Origin: Labilibaculum filiforme
GTDB lineage: Bacteria; Bacteroidota; Bacteroidia; Bacteroidales; Marinifilaceae
Direction: 5' to 3'
Length of the DNA: 64,000 bases
Assembly: GCF_002843315.1 (NCBI RefSeq)
Contig: NZ_MVDD01000003.1
Span: forward strand, 1-64,000
The notes below the pieces were generated by a model that was not told where the DNA came from, searched no databases, and saw nothing but the letters and a program-made list of their open reading frames with translations. Every line of letters begins with the position of its first letter. The stretch's first letter is position 1. Of this stretch, positions 51,127-60,533 are shown piece by piece. Both the position numbers and the translations under genes were made by a program.

Positions 51127-53184
51127 TTATTTTAATCCTTCATTTATTGCATTCGCATAAGCTTGTGTTTTTCCAAAATCCGAACAACTTTTAATATCGT
51201 CGTAAAGCCAAATGAAACCACCAGCAATAATATTTTTTTCGGAGCTAATCCTTGATTGAATGCTTGCAGGAGAATCTCCATCACTGCAATTCGTTCCATT
51301 TTTACACCATAGTCCCATGGAAACATCGATATCACCAAAATATTGATTCCAATCGGAAGGAGTATTACTTGCCCCTCCTGCATAACATTGTAAGTAAACT
51401 CGATCAATAGTACCAGGTCTTTCTGCTTCTACCTGCTGATATACTGATTGCCAGTAAGATGTTTTAGTATAGGGACACAAGCTCACTTTTAATCCCATAT
51501 CGGCCAACATCAAACTAAATTTTACGCTCGACTCCACATCATAGGTTAATTCATCGTCGTAATTTATGGCTGTAGCACCAGTTATTTCTTTTAATTTATA
51601 AATCGCCTTATAAAGCTTTGTATCTGATCCCGTTCCTTCTTCCTCAATCAATTTTTTGATATTCTGCCATGATTTTGCACCCCAGGCACCAATCCCTAAC
51701 TCAATTCGATCTATTGTAGTTGGAGCTTCCAATAGTTTAGACAAACGTGTTCCCCATTCAGGATCTCCAATATAATCTCCACTTGCATTGATAACCGCTT
51801 TATCGTTATAAATCATACTGCCATCTTCTTCAATATGTATGGTCCATAAAATTGCTGTAGTAAATCCTGAATTTCGCATATCCAGAATTACAGCATCGCC
51901 ACCCGAATAGAAACTACCACCGCCAAATATTGCGGAATACTTACCAGTTGGTGGAAGTGTAGGTTTACTAGTAAGGCCTTTTATAATGCCCAAAGCATCA
52001 CTAATATTTTTAGTTTCATTATCGATATCTTTTTGCCATTTTGCAGTAGCCTTTGTTGCTGCTCCATTATCAATTAATGATTGAATTACACTTTTTGTTC
52101 CGATTGGATATTCTCCTTCGTTCGTTCCCTCTACAATAGTTGGTTTTAATTCCTCGGCAGCTTTAATTTCGGTATCTAATTCTGAATAATCCAACACGAT
52201 TTCGGGTAGTTTTCCATCATAAAGTAATTCAATACTCCCAACAAATGTTGCTGTGTAGCTATCTGTAATATCTCTAAACTCTGTTCCTAAATCAACATTT
52301 AATGGAAAATAAGCAGCTAAACCAGACTCCTCTCCGGTTAAAGCTAGATCCATACCATCGTATATTTCTACTTGTGTTCTTGTGGTATTCCAAATTCTTA
52401 GATCCTTTACCATTGCATTCACAACACGATCATTAAAAGCGTATGCATTACCAACAGCTAGAATAGCATCTTTTGCAACTACATGTTGCGCTTCCAGAGA
52501 TACCACTTCGATACCATTCACATAAAGCTTATGAACACTGCCAGTGCTGGTTAGTGCGATATTCATCCACTCTCCCACTTTTACTACTCCTGATGCAGAT
52601 TTAGCAACAAACCAATCGTTATTCCCAATAACTATTTCTAGATGTCCATCCTGAAAAGTACGAACAACAAAACCGCTATTAGGTTCCGTTTGCACACACG
52701 AAAAAACAGTATTACTAAAACCAATTGGATTTAAATCCATAAAGTAATAATCGGTTTCCATCGTAAATGTGCTACCAATGGTGTATTTAATGTTATCGGA
52801 TATTTTTATGTATGTTCCTTGTTTTTGATGAATATATGGAATAACTCCTTTCAACAATTTAGTTTTAAACAAATCTATACTTTCCTGAAGCTTAAGGGAA
52901 GCTTCTTTAATTTCTTCTTGTGATTTTGGGCTATTTATCACACTTAGCGTGATATCAATTTCTTTTTGTAATTCTAATTTGGATCCAGGGAAATAAAACC
53001 CTGCTTGCATGCCTTCTTCACTATTTTGAATTAGTGCTTCAGCTTCTTGTATTAGTGTTTCAATTGCAGTAGTCTCGTATTGAACTAATTTTTTACTATC
53101 ATCGCTACAGGCTATAATGGAGAATACCATTACAACAAGCATAAGGAAGGATGATGATAATTTATTGTATTTGAAATAATTCAT
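51127..53184 (-). CDS. Surface lipoprotein: FIVAR - LamG - FIVAR - GH18-like barrel
   Basis: A 685-residue lipoprotein (lipobox MVFSIIACS). Residues 30-110 form a three-helix FIVAR-like module, 115-300 a LamG/concanavalin jelly roll (WMNIALTSTGSVHKLYVNGIEV), 305-400 a second FIVAR-like module, and 405-685 a TIM-barrel-like domain. In the barrel GATAINYDDELTYD sits where GH18 enzymes have DGxDxDxE, keeping D-x-E but not the first Asp. GIGAWG, VYLQCYAGG and GGFIWLYDD fit GH18 strands 3, 6 and 8. It may be an endo-beta-N-acetylglucosaminidase or a glycan-binding protein. The N-terminal 300 residues are clearly related to the next gene's product. Confidence 0.7.
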   Translation of the reverse strand: MNYFKYNKLSSSFLMLVVMVFSIIACSDDSKKLVQYETTAIETLIQEAEALIQNSEEGMQAGFYFPGSKLELQKEIDITLSVINSPKSQEEIKEASLKLQESIDLFKTKLLKGVIPYIHQKQGTYIKISDNIKYTIGSTFTMETDYYFMDLNPIGFSNTVFSCVQTEPNSGFVVRTFQDGHLEIVIGNNDWFVAKSASGVVKVGEWMNIALTSTGSVHKLYVNGIEVVSLEAQHVVAKDAILAVGNAYAFNDRVVNAMVKDLRIWNTTRTQVEIYDGMDLALTGEESGLAAYFPLNVDLGTEFRDITDSYTATFVGSIELLYDGKLPEIVLDYSELDTEIKAAEELKPTIVEGTNEGEYPIGTKSVIQSLIDNGAATKATAKWQKDIDNETKNISDALGIIKGLTSKPTLPPTGKYSAIFGGGSFYSGGDAVILDMRNSGFTTAILWTIHIEEDGSMIYNDKAVINASGDYIGDPEWGTRLSKLLEAPTTIDRIELGIGAWGAKSWQNIKKLIEEEGTGSDTKLYKAIYKLKEITGATAINYDDELTYDVESSVKFSLMLADMGLKVSLCPYTKTSYWQSVYQQVEAERPGTIDRVYLQCYAGGASNTPSDWNQYFGDIDVSMGLWCKNGTNCSDGDSPASIQSRISSEKNIIAGGFIWLYDDIKSCSDFGKTQAYANAINEGLK

Positions 53185-53406
53185 ATCTGAGGGTAAGATT
53201 TAATTAGAAGTAAACTATGTTCTAAAATTTATTCTACTAATTAAAGTTTCCACTTTTGTGTCTATTTTATATAGCTACAAGCCTAATAAAACATAAAATG
53301 GGATTAGTAAATAAAAGTGCTTGGGAATTGCTTCCCAAGACACTTTATTTGATCAATTAAAATACCTTACACACTATTAATAAAGCATGTAACATTCTAA
53401 CAACTA

Positions 53407-55281
53407 CTATTTATTCCAAGAAACATCTCTCATTTCTCCAGTAAAATTACCAGTGACATCACTAAATTTAACTCCAGCGACTTTATCAAGAGGAAAATAA
53501 ATTTTCAATCCAGTTTCTGTTCCATCAATACTGCCATCTAAATCTGCAGCATCTCTTGCAACATCCCACATACGGAAATCTTTAATTGCTCCATCCATTA
53601 CATTTCCCCAAGTATTTCCTAATAATCTTATTTCATTCTCTCCAGCAGCATTTGGCACTCCAATATTATCATCAACTCCAGCTACAACACCATCAATATA
53701 CAAAGTTGTTGTTTTTTCACTCTCATTATGAACTACTGCAATATGCTGCCAATCTCCCGATTTTATTGCTTGAACATCAGAATCTGGACCTTGCCAACCA
53801 CTACCAGCATCCGTGAAATTCCAAACTTTACCTGATTTCAATACATTTTCTTCTGTAAAATCAGAATAACCAGTTGCCCAGATTCCATAAGTATATCCGA
53901 AATAAAATATCGCTGTTCCGTTACTTAAGCTATTTACTTTCGAGTTAAACTCTATCGTATAATCACCAGTAGGAGCTACAGAATACCCTTTAATTGGCTT
54001 AATACTAAAACCATAAATATCAGATTCTGCTTTTACAGAAATTCCATCAGTTTTAGCAACTAGATATTTCTTAACCAATTTCAACTGATCCTTAATAGAT
54101 TCAACAACAGCATCTAGTTCATCTTGCTTTTCAGCATCTGTTCTAATTACATTAGCATCGTCAATCATTGATTGCAAATATACTATGGTTCCTACAGGAT
54201 AATCACCATCATTTTCGCCCTCAACAACTTCAGCTTTTAAAGCTTTTACATCCTCTATTGCTGCATCAATGGAAGTGTATACCAGTTCAATAACTGGAGG
54301 AATTCCATCAGGAGCCCAGCTTACACCATTTCCAACGAACTTTGCAGTATAATTTCCAGTATTATCAGAAAAATTAGTACCTAAATCTGCATCTAATGGA
54401 AAATATACTTCCAATCCAGCTTCTGTTCCTTCTAATTGTTCATCTCTATTAGCAATCAGTTGATCCGCAGTTCTTACTTCGCTCCAAACACGGAAGTCAC
54501 GTAACATTCCATTCCAAGGACGATTACCCCACCAAGAAGTTTCTCCCAAAGTAAATGGAGCATCAGAATTAAAAAGTGTTTCGGTTGGGAAATTTGCTTC
54601 TGAAATAACTTCTACTCCATTCATATACACTTTCCACACAGAGCCACTTTTGGTTACCGCATAATGCACCCATTCGCCAATCTTAACACCTTGTCCACCT
54701 TCATAATATGATTCATTCCAACCACCGTTTCCAATTACAAGATCCAGTCGATCGCCAAAAATTCGAAGATTAAAACCAAATTGACTTCCATTATCACCTT
54801 CTCCAGCTGAAAACATCGTTTCTATCCATTCAGAACCAGTAAAATAGGATTCAATCTCAATAGTGAAATTATCTGCCAATAATGGTTTAATATTTTCAGA
54901 AATTTTAATATAAGAACCATTTGTCTTATTAAAAATAGGAATTGCAAGACTTACAGTATTGGTCTTAAATACATCGATATACTTTTGTAATCTTAAAACA
55001 GCGTTTGAAATCTCCTCTTGTGATTTAGCATTTGCGATTTGCCAATCTACCCAAGTAAGTACTTCTTCTAATTCAGCCTTAGAACCTGGTTTAAAATCAC
55101 CTGGAGAAGTACCTTCCTCGCTTGTGGCAATTAAATTCTCAGCTTCCGAAATCAATGCCTCTAAAGAAACGGTCTCATAAGACCCTATCTTATCGTCATC
55201 ATCACAAGCTACAAAGGCAAAAGCCATTAGAAAAGCAGCGAGATAGGACAACATTTTTATATTTAATTTTATTGCTTTCAT
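53407..55281 (-). CDS. Surface glycan-binding-type lipoprotein: FIVAR - LamG - FIVAR - LamG
   Basis: A 624-residue lipoprotein with signal MKAIKLNIKMLSYLAAFLMA and lipobox AFVACD; the start at 55281 gives this signal, while the longer frame from 55314 adds eleven residues. Two helical FIVAR-like modules alternate with two LamG jelly rolls (GEWVHYAVTKSGSVWKVYMNG and GDWQHIAVVHNESEKT). It has no catalytic motif and occupies the SusE/SusF place right after susD. Hence it is likely a surface glycan- or glycoprotein-binding protein. Confidence 0.75.
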   Translation of the reverse strand: MKAIKLNIKMLSYLAAFLMAFAFVACDDDDKIGSYETVSLEALISEAENLIATSEEGTSPGDFKPGSKAELEEVLTWVDWQIANAKSQEEISNAVLRLQKYIDVFKTNTVSLAIPIFNKTNGSYIKISENIKPLLADNFTIEIESYFTGSEWIETMFSAGEGDNGSQFGFNLRIFGDRLDLVIGNGGWNESYYEGGQGVKIGEWVHYAVTKSGSVWKVYMNGVEVISEANFPTETLFNSDAPFTLGETSWWGNRPWNGMLRDFRVWSEVRTADQLIANRDEQLEGTEAGLEVYFPLDADLGTNFSDNTGNYTAKFVGNGVSWAPDGIPPVIELVYTSIDAAIEDVKALKAEVVEGENDGDYPVGTIVYLQSMIDDANVIRTDAEKQDELDAVVESIKDQLKLVKKYLVAKTDGISVKAESDIYGFSIKPIKGYSVAPTGDYTIEFNSKVNSLSNGTAIFYFGYTYGIWATGYSDFTEENVLKSGKVWNFTDAGSGWQGPDSDVQAIKSGDWQHIAVVHNESEKTTTLYIDGVVAGVDDNIGVPNAAGENEIRLLGNTWGNVMDGAIKDFRMWDVARDAADLDGSIDGTETGLKIYFPLDKVAGVKFSDVTGNFTGEMRDVSWNK

Positions 55282-55348
55282 ATAATAAGGTTTAAATGAT
55301 GTGTTTTGATTCACTAAAAATCAAAACACAATCACCAGATATTATTAA

Positions 55349-56908
55349 TTACAAATTACTATTCATTAAACCATTTGCTTTGGTTTTGGTATCCGCAGTA
55401 TCCCACCATACTTTAATATCCATTCTATCTGTCTCTGTAGTATTCTGAGACGATGGCATATTTGCTTCGTTGTTTAGGTGAGCACTATTTGGGTAACGTA
55501 CACGCTTCACCCAAGTACCAGAAGCAACCGAAGCACTTCCGCTAACTCCATCCTTAGGTAAAGTGATGTCTGGATAATCTGTTCTTCTAAAATCTGCCCA
55601 AGCTTCCACTCCATTAGGGAAATTCGCTAACCACTTCTGAGTGATTAACTGTTTTAATGAAGATTCGTTAGTACCAGAAAGATTTGGTAAACCATCCACG
55701 TAAGCACTTGTTGCTGTTGCATCAACTCCTACGTATTCCATAGATGCTTCAACAGCTTGTTTGTACAATGCATTTGCATCTCCAGAAATCCATCCTCTCA
55801 TTGCTGCTTCCGCTTGCAAGAAAAGTACTTCTGAATAGAACATTACTGGTACATACATCTGAGCTTGATCTCCATCTCCAACGAAATCAACATACCCACC
55901 TTTTAAATTGATGGTTGCAAAATTTTCATCGGCATCAGTTGGCACCAAATTATATCCATTTTCAATACCATCATAGATATCAAAGCCTGCTTCTTCCTTC
56001 GTTTTTGGCTCCCCGTCTACTTGATAAGCAAACCATATCGAAGCACGTGGATCCTCTCCAACACTTGATTGATTGTATAAATAATTTGAAAATGTTTTTG
56101 ACATTCTAATGTTATTCCAATTCCAAGCCATTTGATTCAAATAATCAAACCATCCTTCACTCCACAATGGAACTTTAGTAACATCGTCATTACTTGTCAT
56201 TAGTCCATTTGGTCCATTTACGGCTGCTGCAGCCTCTGTTTGTGCTCTAGCAACATCCACATTTGATAAACGCATTGCTAAACGTAAACGTAATGAGTTA
56301 CCAAACTTCTGCCATTTTACAACATCACCAGCATAAATTAAATCATACCCATCGCCATAAACATACTGTTCTTCACCTCCGGTAATTGCGTTAACCGAAA
56401 TATCCAAACGTTTTAGCAAATCATCATAAATCTCTGCCTGTGTATTATAAGCTGTTTTTTCACCTGTTCCAGCTCCAAAATATGGAATATCACCATAAGT
56501 ATCGGTCATACGAGACCACATGTAACACATCCAGATATCTTTGATTGCTATCGCATCCACATAGTTTGGATCTTCTCCATACATATCCTGAATTGCTAAT
56601 GCTCTTCTTAGGTTAGTGGTATAATGCTCGTTCCATTGGTTACCAATCCAACCATCTACGTACTCATATCGAGGGGAACCAAAACCAGATACTGTATTTG
56701 CCCAATATTGAGAATACAAATCAGGGTATAGGTTCACATTTCTTTGATAGTTTGCAACAACTTGTTGTTGCATTGCATTAAAAAAGAATTTTGGCTCTAC
56801 TTCTGTCACCGAATCTGATGGCGTATTCATATCACCAAAATCATCAGAACAACTACTGCTTAGAACAATTAGTCCTAACACAAATAGTATTAAATTATAT
56901 TTCTTCAT
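55349..56908 (-). CDS. susD: SusD/RagB-type nutrient-binding outer-membrane lipoprotein
   Basis: A 519-residue lipoprotein (LIVLSSSCSDDFGDMN) of the SusD-like family. Helical TPR-like scaffold; landmarks are MQQQVVANYQRNVNLYPDLYSQYW, MYVPVMFYSEVLFLQAEAAMRGW and the C-terminal GVEAWADFRRTDYPD. It caps the SusC channel and binds oligosaccharide. It follows susC with a 19-base gap. Confidence 0.93.
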   Translation of the reverse strand: MKKYNLILFVLGLIVLSSSCSDDFGDMNTPSDSVTEVEPKFFFNAMQQQVVANYQRNVNLYPDLYSQYWANTVSGFGSPRYEYVDGWIGNQWNEHYTTNLRRALAIQDMYGEDPNYVDAIAIKDIWMCYMWSRMTDTYGDIPYFGAGTGEKTAYNTQAEIYDDLLKRLDISVNAITGGEEQYVYGDGYDLIYAGDVVKWQKFGNSLRLRLAMRLSNVDVARAQTEAAAAVNGPNGLMTSNDDVTKVPLWSEGWFDYLNQMAWNWNNIRMSKTFSNYLYNQSSVGEDPRASIWFAYQVDGEPKTKEEAGFDIYDGIENGYNLVPTDADENFATINLKGGYVDFVGDGDQAQMYVPVMFYSEVLFLQAEAAMRGWISGDANALYKQAVEASMEYVGVDATATSAYVDGLPNLSGTNESSLKQLITQKWLANFPNGVEAWADFRRTDYPDITLPKDGVSGSASVASGTWVKRVRYPNSAHLNNEANMPSSQNTTETDRMDIKVWWDTADTKTKANGLMNSNL

Positions 56909-56927
56909 AATAAATTTCTTTTTTCAG

Positions 56928-59900
56928 TTAAAATCCAACATTTAGAGAAACACCATATGTTCTTGCAGATGGAACTGGCGAAAAATCATATGCTTGTGCT
57001 GCATACTCTGTGCTGTATGCACTCGCATCTGGAGCTGTTCCTGGAGTATTTTTATAGAAATAGAATAAGTTTCTTCCTACAAAGGATACTCGTGCTGATT
57101 TTACAGGGTTATGAGGAATCTTGCTAAGAAGAGATTTTGGAAGGTTATATCCAATTGCCAATTCTTTCAATTTCATGTGAGAAGCATCATAAAGAAATTC
57201 TTCATCTACTTTTGAAACTTGTCTCCAATACTCTTCTGCAGAAATCATTACATCATTTAATCCACCAGCTTCTGTTACACCATCTGCAAAAAATGCAATT
57301 CTACCATTTGCTGTAGTTTGGGCCGCTGTTCCTGCTGAAGTAGCACTGCGCTCTGATGATGAAATAATATCTCCACCTTGCTGAACTGAAACCAATGCAG
57401 ACAGAAACAATCCTTTGTAATCCACACTTAAATTGATAGCTCCAGTCCAATCTGCTTGAAGATTACCAATTACAATGTTATCGTCTTGATTAATGGTCAT
57501 TAAACCATTTTCATCGATAATAATAGCTCCACTTTCGTTTCTATTATAAACATTACCTAATATATCACCAAGCTTACCACCTTTGTAGGCAACAACACTA
57601 GATCCAAAATCATATCTACTGATTTCGTCTTTCAATTCTTCTAAAGTACCTTCGTTCATCGCGAAGTTGAAGTTAACACCAACGGTTAAATCTTTCGTTT
57701 TAACTGGAACCGTTGAAAGTGTAAATTCAATACCTTTATTTAAAATTTCACCAATATTAGTTAACTCTTTGCTATAACCTGTTTCCTCAACATTTTGCAA
57801 GTAACCAATCTGATTTTCGGTTTGTTCGTAATAGTAAGTGAAATCTAATCCAATTCTATTTTGTAAAAATCTAATATCTGCTCCAAATTCGATAGAAGTA
57901 GATAACTCCGATTTTAATTTTGGATCGATACTAATAGATGGTACATTTCCTACTGTTAAACCATAGTTCCAGTTTCCTAGTGAATAGTTTTGAGCAGTAA
58001 AAAATGGCTGTGTTCCCTTACCTACCTGAGCCCATGATCCTCTTACTTTTGCAAAAGAAATCCAATCTGGCATTTCAATCATTTCTGATACTACACCACT
58101 CAAACTAACTGATGGGTAAAAATAATCGTTATCAAAATCAATATCTGCTGAAGTTAGAGTTGAAGACCAGTCATTACGTGCAGTAAAATCCAGGAATAAC
58201 ATATTTTTATAAGCTACCTGTCCAAATGCATACATAGAACGAACTTCTTCTTCGCTTAAACTTTCTGAAGCATTAATATTTGAACCTGCTGCTAAAAAGA
58301 AGTTTCCTTCGGATGCTAATTTACCTGAACTTGCACTTAGAGTTTCTCTAATACTATTTCTATTGTTAGCCCCAAAATTTAAGCCAATTGTGAAATCATC
58401 ATTAATCACCTTATTGTAAGACAATAAGAATTCATAGTTTTGTTCCTTAAATTTCGACTGAGTTGGATTGTAATTTGGACGATTGGCATCTACATTATCG
58501 CCATATATATATCCACCTACTCCAGAAAACTGATAAAAATCCATACCATATTTAAATTTAGCTGTTAAATCTGATGTGATTTTTAAATTTGCTGCTACAT
58601 AGCCAAATGTTCTGTCTTTCTCGTCTTCATTAACTGTTTGTGCCTGTAAAAAATAAGGATTTCTGTAGTTTGCATTTGTTGTTGTGTATAACTTCTCAAC
58701 ATGCTCTCCTCCAATAATATCATAACCCGGAGCTAAATCCTGATTACGAATATTCATTGGCATGGTATTAAAATAGGATACGTAAGAATAGTTTCCTATC
58801 TCAGGCCGTGCTTCTCCTTTAGTATTGAAAAATGACACCTTAGTATCAATATTTAACCATTCATTAATATCATAATCAGCTCGCAAATCAAAAGTAATTT
58901 TCTCAACCTTGTGATCTTCATAAATACCATTCAAAATATCTTTTCCCAAAGATGCACGGAAGGTTCCGTCATCGTTACCTCCTGTAAAAGCAACGCTGTG
59001 CTTTTGTGTGGTTCCAGTTCTAGTAAAATCTTTTAAACGATCTTTCTGAGCTTCATATGGCATCATTTCTCCTGTCCACGACTCCAACATTTGACCATTC
59101 ATCTCCGGTCCCCATGATGATGTTGAACTATTATCATAAACACCATTACTTCCCTGACCATACTTATCTTGCAAATCTAACATATAAGCAGCCTCAGACA
59201 TCGTAAATCCACCTGAATAAGAAATTCCAAGTCCTTTTCCTCTTGCACCTTTTTTAGTAGTAACCAAAACAACACCATTACCTCCACGTTCTCCATAAAG
59301 AGCGGCAGCATTGGGTCCTTTCAAAATAGAAATTGATTCAATATCCTCAGGATTCAAATCATAAGCACCTCCGGCACGTGAGGTACCACCCCAAACTCCA
59401 CCTTCACTGCTATTTCCATTGTCAAATGGCACTCCATCTACAATCCAAATAGGTTGATCATTACCAATAAGAGAACTCGAACCTCGAATGTCGATTCTTG
59501 AAGTACCACCAACACCTCCACCTGATTGGTTGATTTGTACACCAGCTACTTTTCCTTGCAGTGAACTCACTAGATCCGAACTACCAGCTTTTGTAATTTC
59601 ATCAGCTTTTACATCCTGAACTGCATAACCAAGAGCCTTCTTGTCTCTTTTAATACCGAGAGCTGTAACCACTACCTCATCAACTTGCAAAGCATTTGTT
59701 AGCATTACTACATTAATTACAGATTGAGAACCAATTGTAATTTCTTTTGTTTCCATACCTACGAAACTAAACACCAATACACTGTTTGCATCTGGTGCAG
59801 AAATTTCATATTTTCCATCAATATCGGTTACAGTACCGATGGTTGTACCTTTTATAACAACCGAAACTCCAGGCAGTGACATTCCCGAGTCTTCGGTAAC

Positions 59901-60089
59901 TACTCCGGTAACTACCTGCTGAGCGGCTAAAACCGCTGTGTTGTCATTTGTTAATTTGTTAACGTTTGCACCTGCCGAAAATGGAAAAACCATTATTCCA
60001 AGTAGCAACGCAAAAATCCCAATCTTACTTCCAAGTCCTAATGGGTTAGCTAGGCTTGAATGAAGATTTCGTAAATAGCATTTCTTCAT
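56928..60089 (-). CDS. susC: SusC/RagA-type TonB-dependent outer-membrane transporter
   Basis: A 1053-residue outer-membrane importer. A long signal region (1-45, LLGIMVFPFSAGAN) precedes a carboxypeptidase-D-like domain (about 58-135, VTGVVTEDSGMSLPGVSVV). Then come the TonB-box/plug start (DEVVVTALGIKRDKKALGY), the plug (VSSLQGKVAGVQINQ, IWIVDGVPF, SISILKGPNAAALYGERG) and the 22-strand barrel ending in ARTYGVSLNVGF. First gene of the operon that runs to 35475 and divergent from the regulator gene at 60534. Confidence 0.95.
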   Translation of the reverse strand: MKKCYLRNLHSSLANPLGLGSKIGIFALLLGIMVFPFSAGANVNKLTNDNTAVLAAQQVVTGVVTEDSGMSLPGVSVVIKGTTIGTVTDIDGKYEISAPDANSVLVFSFVGMETKEITIGSQSVINVVMLTNALQVDEVVVTALGIKRDKKALGYAVQDVKADEITKAGSSDLVSSLQGKVAGVQINQSGGGVGGTSRIDIRGSSSLIGNDQPIWIVDGVPFDNGNSSEGGVWGGTSRAGGAYDLNPEDIESISILKGPNAAALYGERGGNGVVLVTTKKGARGKGLGISYSGGFTMSEAAYMLDLQDKYGQGSNGVYDNSSTSSWGPEMNGQMLESWTGEMMPYEAQKDRLKDFTRTGTTQKHSVAFTGGNDDGTFRASLGKDILNGIYEDHKVEKITFDLRADYDINEWLNIDTKVSFFNTKGEARPEIGNYSYVSYFNTMPMNIRNQDLAPGYDIIGGEHVEKLYTTTNANYRNPYFLQAQTVNEDEKDRTFGYVAANLKITSDLTAKFKYGMDFYQFSGVGGYIYGDNVDANRPNYNPTQSKFKEQNYEFLLSYNKVINDDFTIGLNFGANNRNSIRETLSASSGKLASEGNFFLAAGSNINASESLSEEEVRSMYAFGQVAYKNMLFLDFTARNDWSSTLTSADIDFDNDYFYPSVSLSGVVSEMIEMPDWISFAKVRGSWAQVGKGTQPFFTAQNYSLGNWNYGLTVGNVPSISIDPKLKSELSTSIEFGADIRFLQNRIGLDFTYYYEQTENQIGYLQNVEETGYSKELTNIGEILNKGIEFTLSTVPVKTKDLTVGVNFNFAMNEGTLEELKDEISRYDFGSSVVAYKGGKLGDILGNVYNRNESGAIIIDENGLMTINQDDNIVIGNLQADWTGAINLSVDYKGLFLSALVSVQQGGDIISSSERSATSAGTAAQTTANGRIAFFADGVTEAGGLNDVMISAEEYWRQVSKVDEEFLYDASHMKLKELAIGYNLPKSLLSKIPHNPVKSARVSFVGRNLFYFYKNTPGTAPDASAYSTEYAAQAYDFSPVPSARTYGVSLNVGF

Positions 60090-60156
60090 AGTTAGAATTA
60101 TTAATTATACAATGAACAAAAAAATAGTGTTATTTTTTCTGTAACCAATATTAGCG

Positions 60157-60164
60157 CAAACGTA
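60157..60164 (-). promoter_or_regulatory. Possible -7 box of the susC operon
   Basis: TACGTTTG on the minus strand matches TAnnTTTG and lies 68 bases upstream of the susC start. No convincing -33 partner was seen, as is common for activator-dependent PUL promoters. The remaining divergent region (60090-60533) is AT-rich and holds no gene. Confidence 0.4.
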
Positions 60165-60502
60165 TTAATTCGCGATTAATATTGAATTAATTAGGCTCTT
60201 AAAAGCATTAATCAAGCCGTTTTATTTTGATTTACAATTACTTACACCACACACCTTATTATTACAATTAATTAAAGATTTTTAACCTTTTCATATTCCT
60301 TATTACTTATTCTGCATCGTCAACTTTAAAAACCTCTACAAGCATCCAAATTCTAGGCACTTCAACTCTATTTTAAGCTATAAAATCATTAAAAAAATTC
60401 AATACTTATCCGTCGCAAACAATCCTCTGTTTTATTCCCTTGTTTTGTGCAATAAACTTAGGCTTTATAGGCTTTTATCCTTAAAGTCTTACTATATTTA
60501 GG

Positions 60503-60510
60503 TATATTTG
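60503..60510 (+). promoter_or_regulatory. -7 promoter box of the regulator gene
   Basis: TATATTTG at 60503-60510 matches the TAnnTTTG consensus and lies 24 bases upstream of the start codon. No clear -33 TTTG. Confidence 0.45.
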
Positions 60511-60533
60511 AAAATTAACAAACCACACAAATA

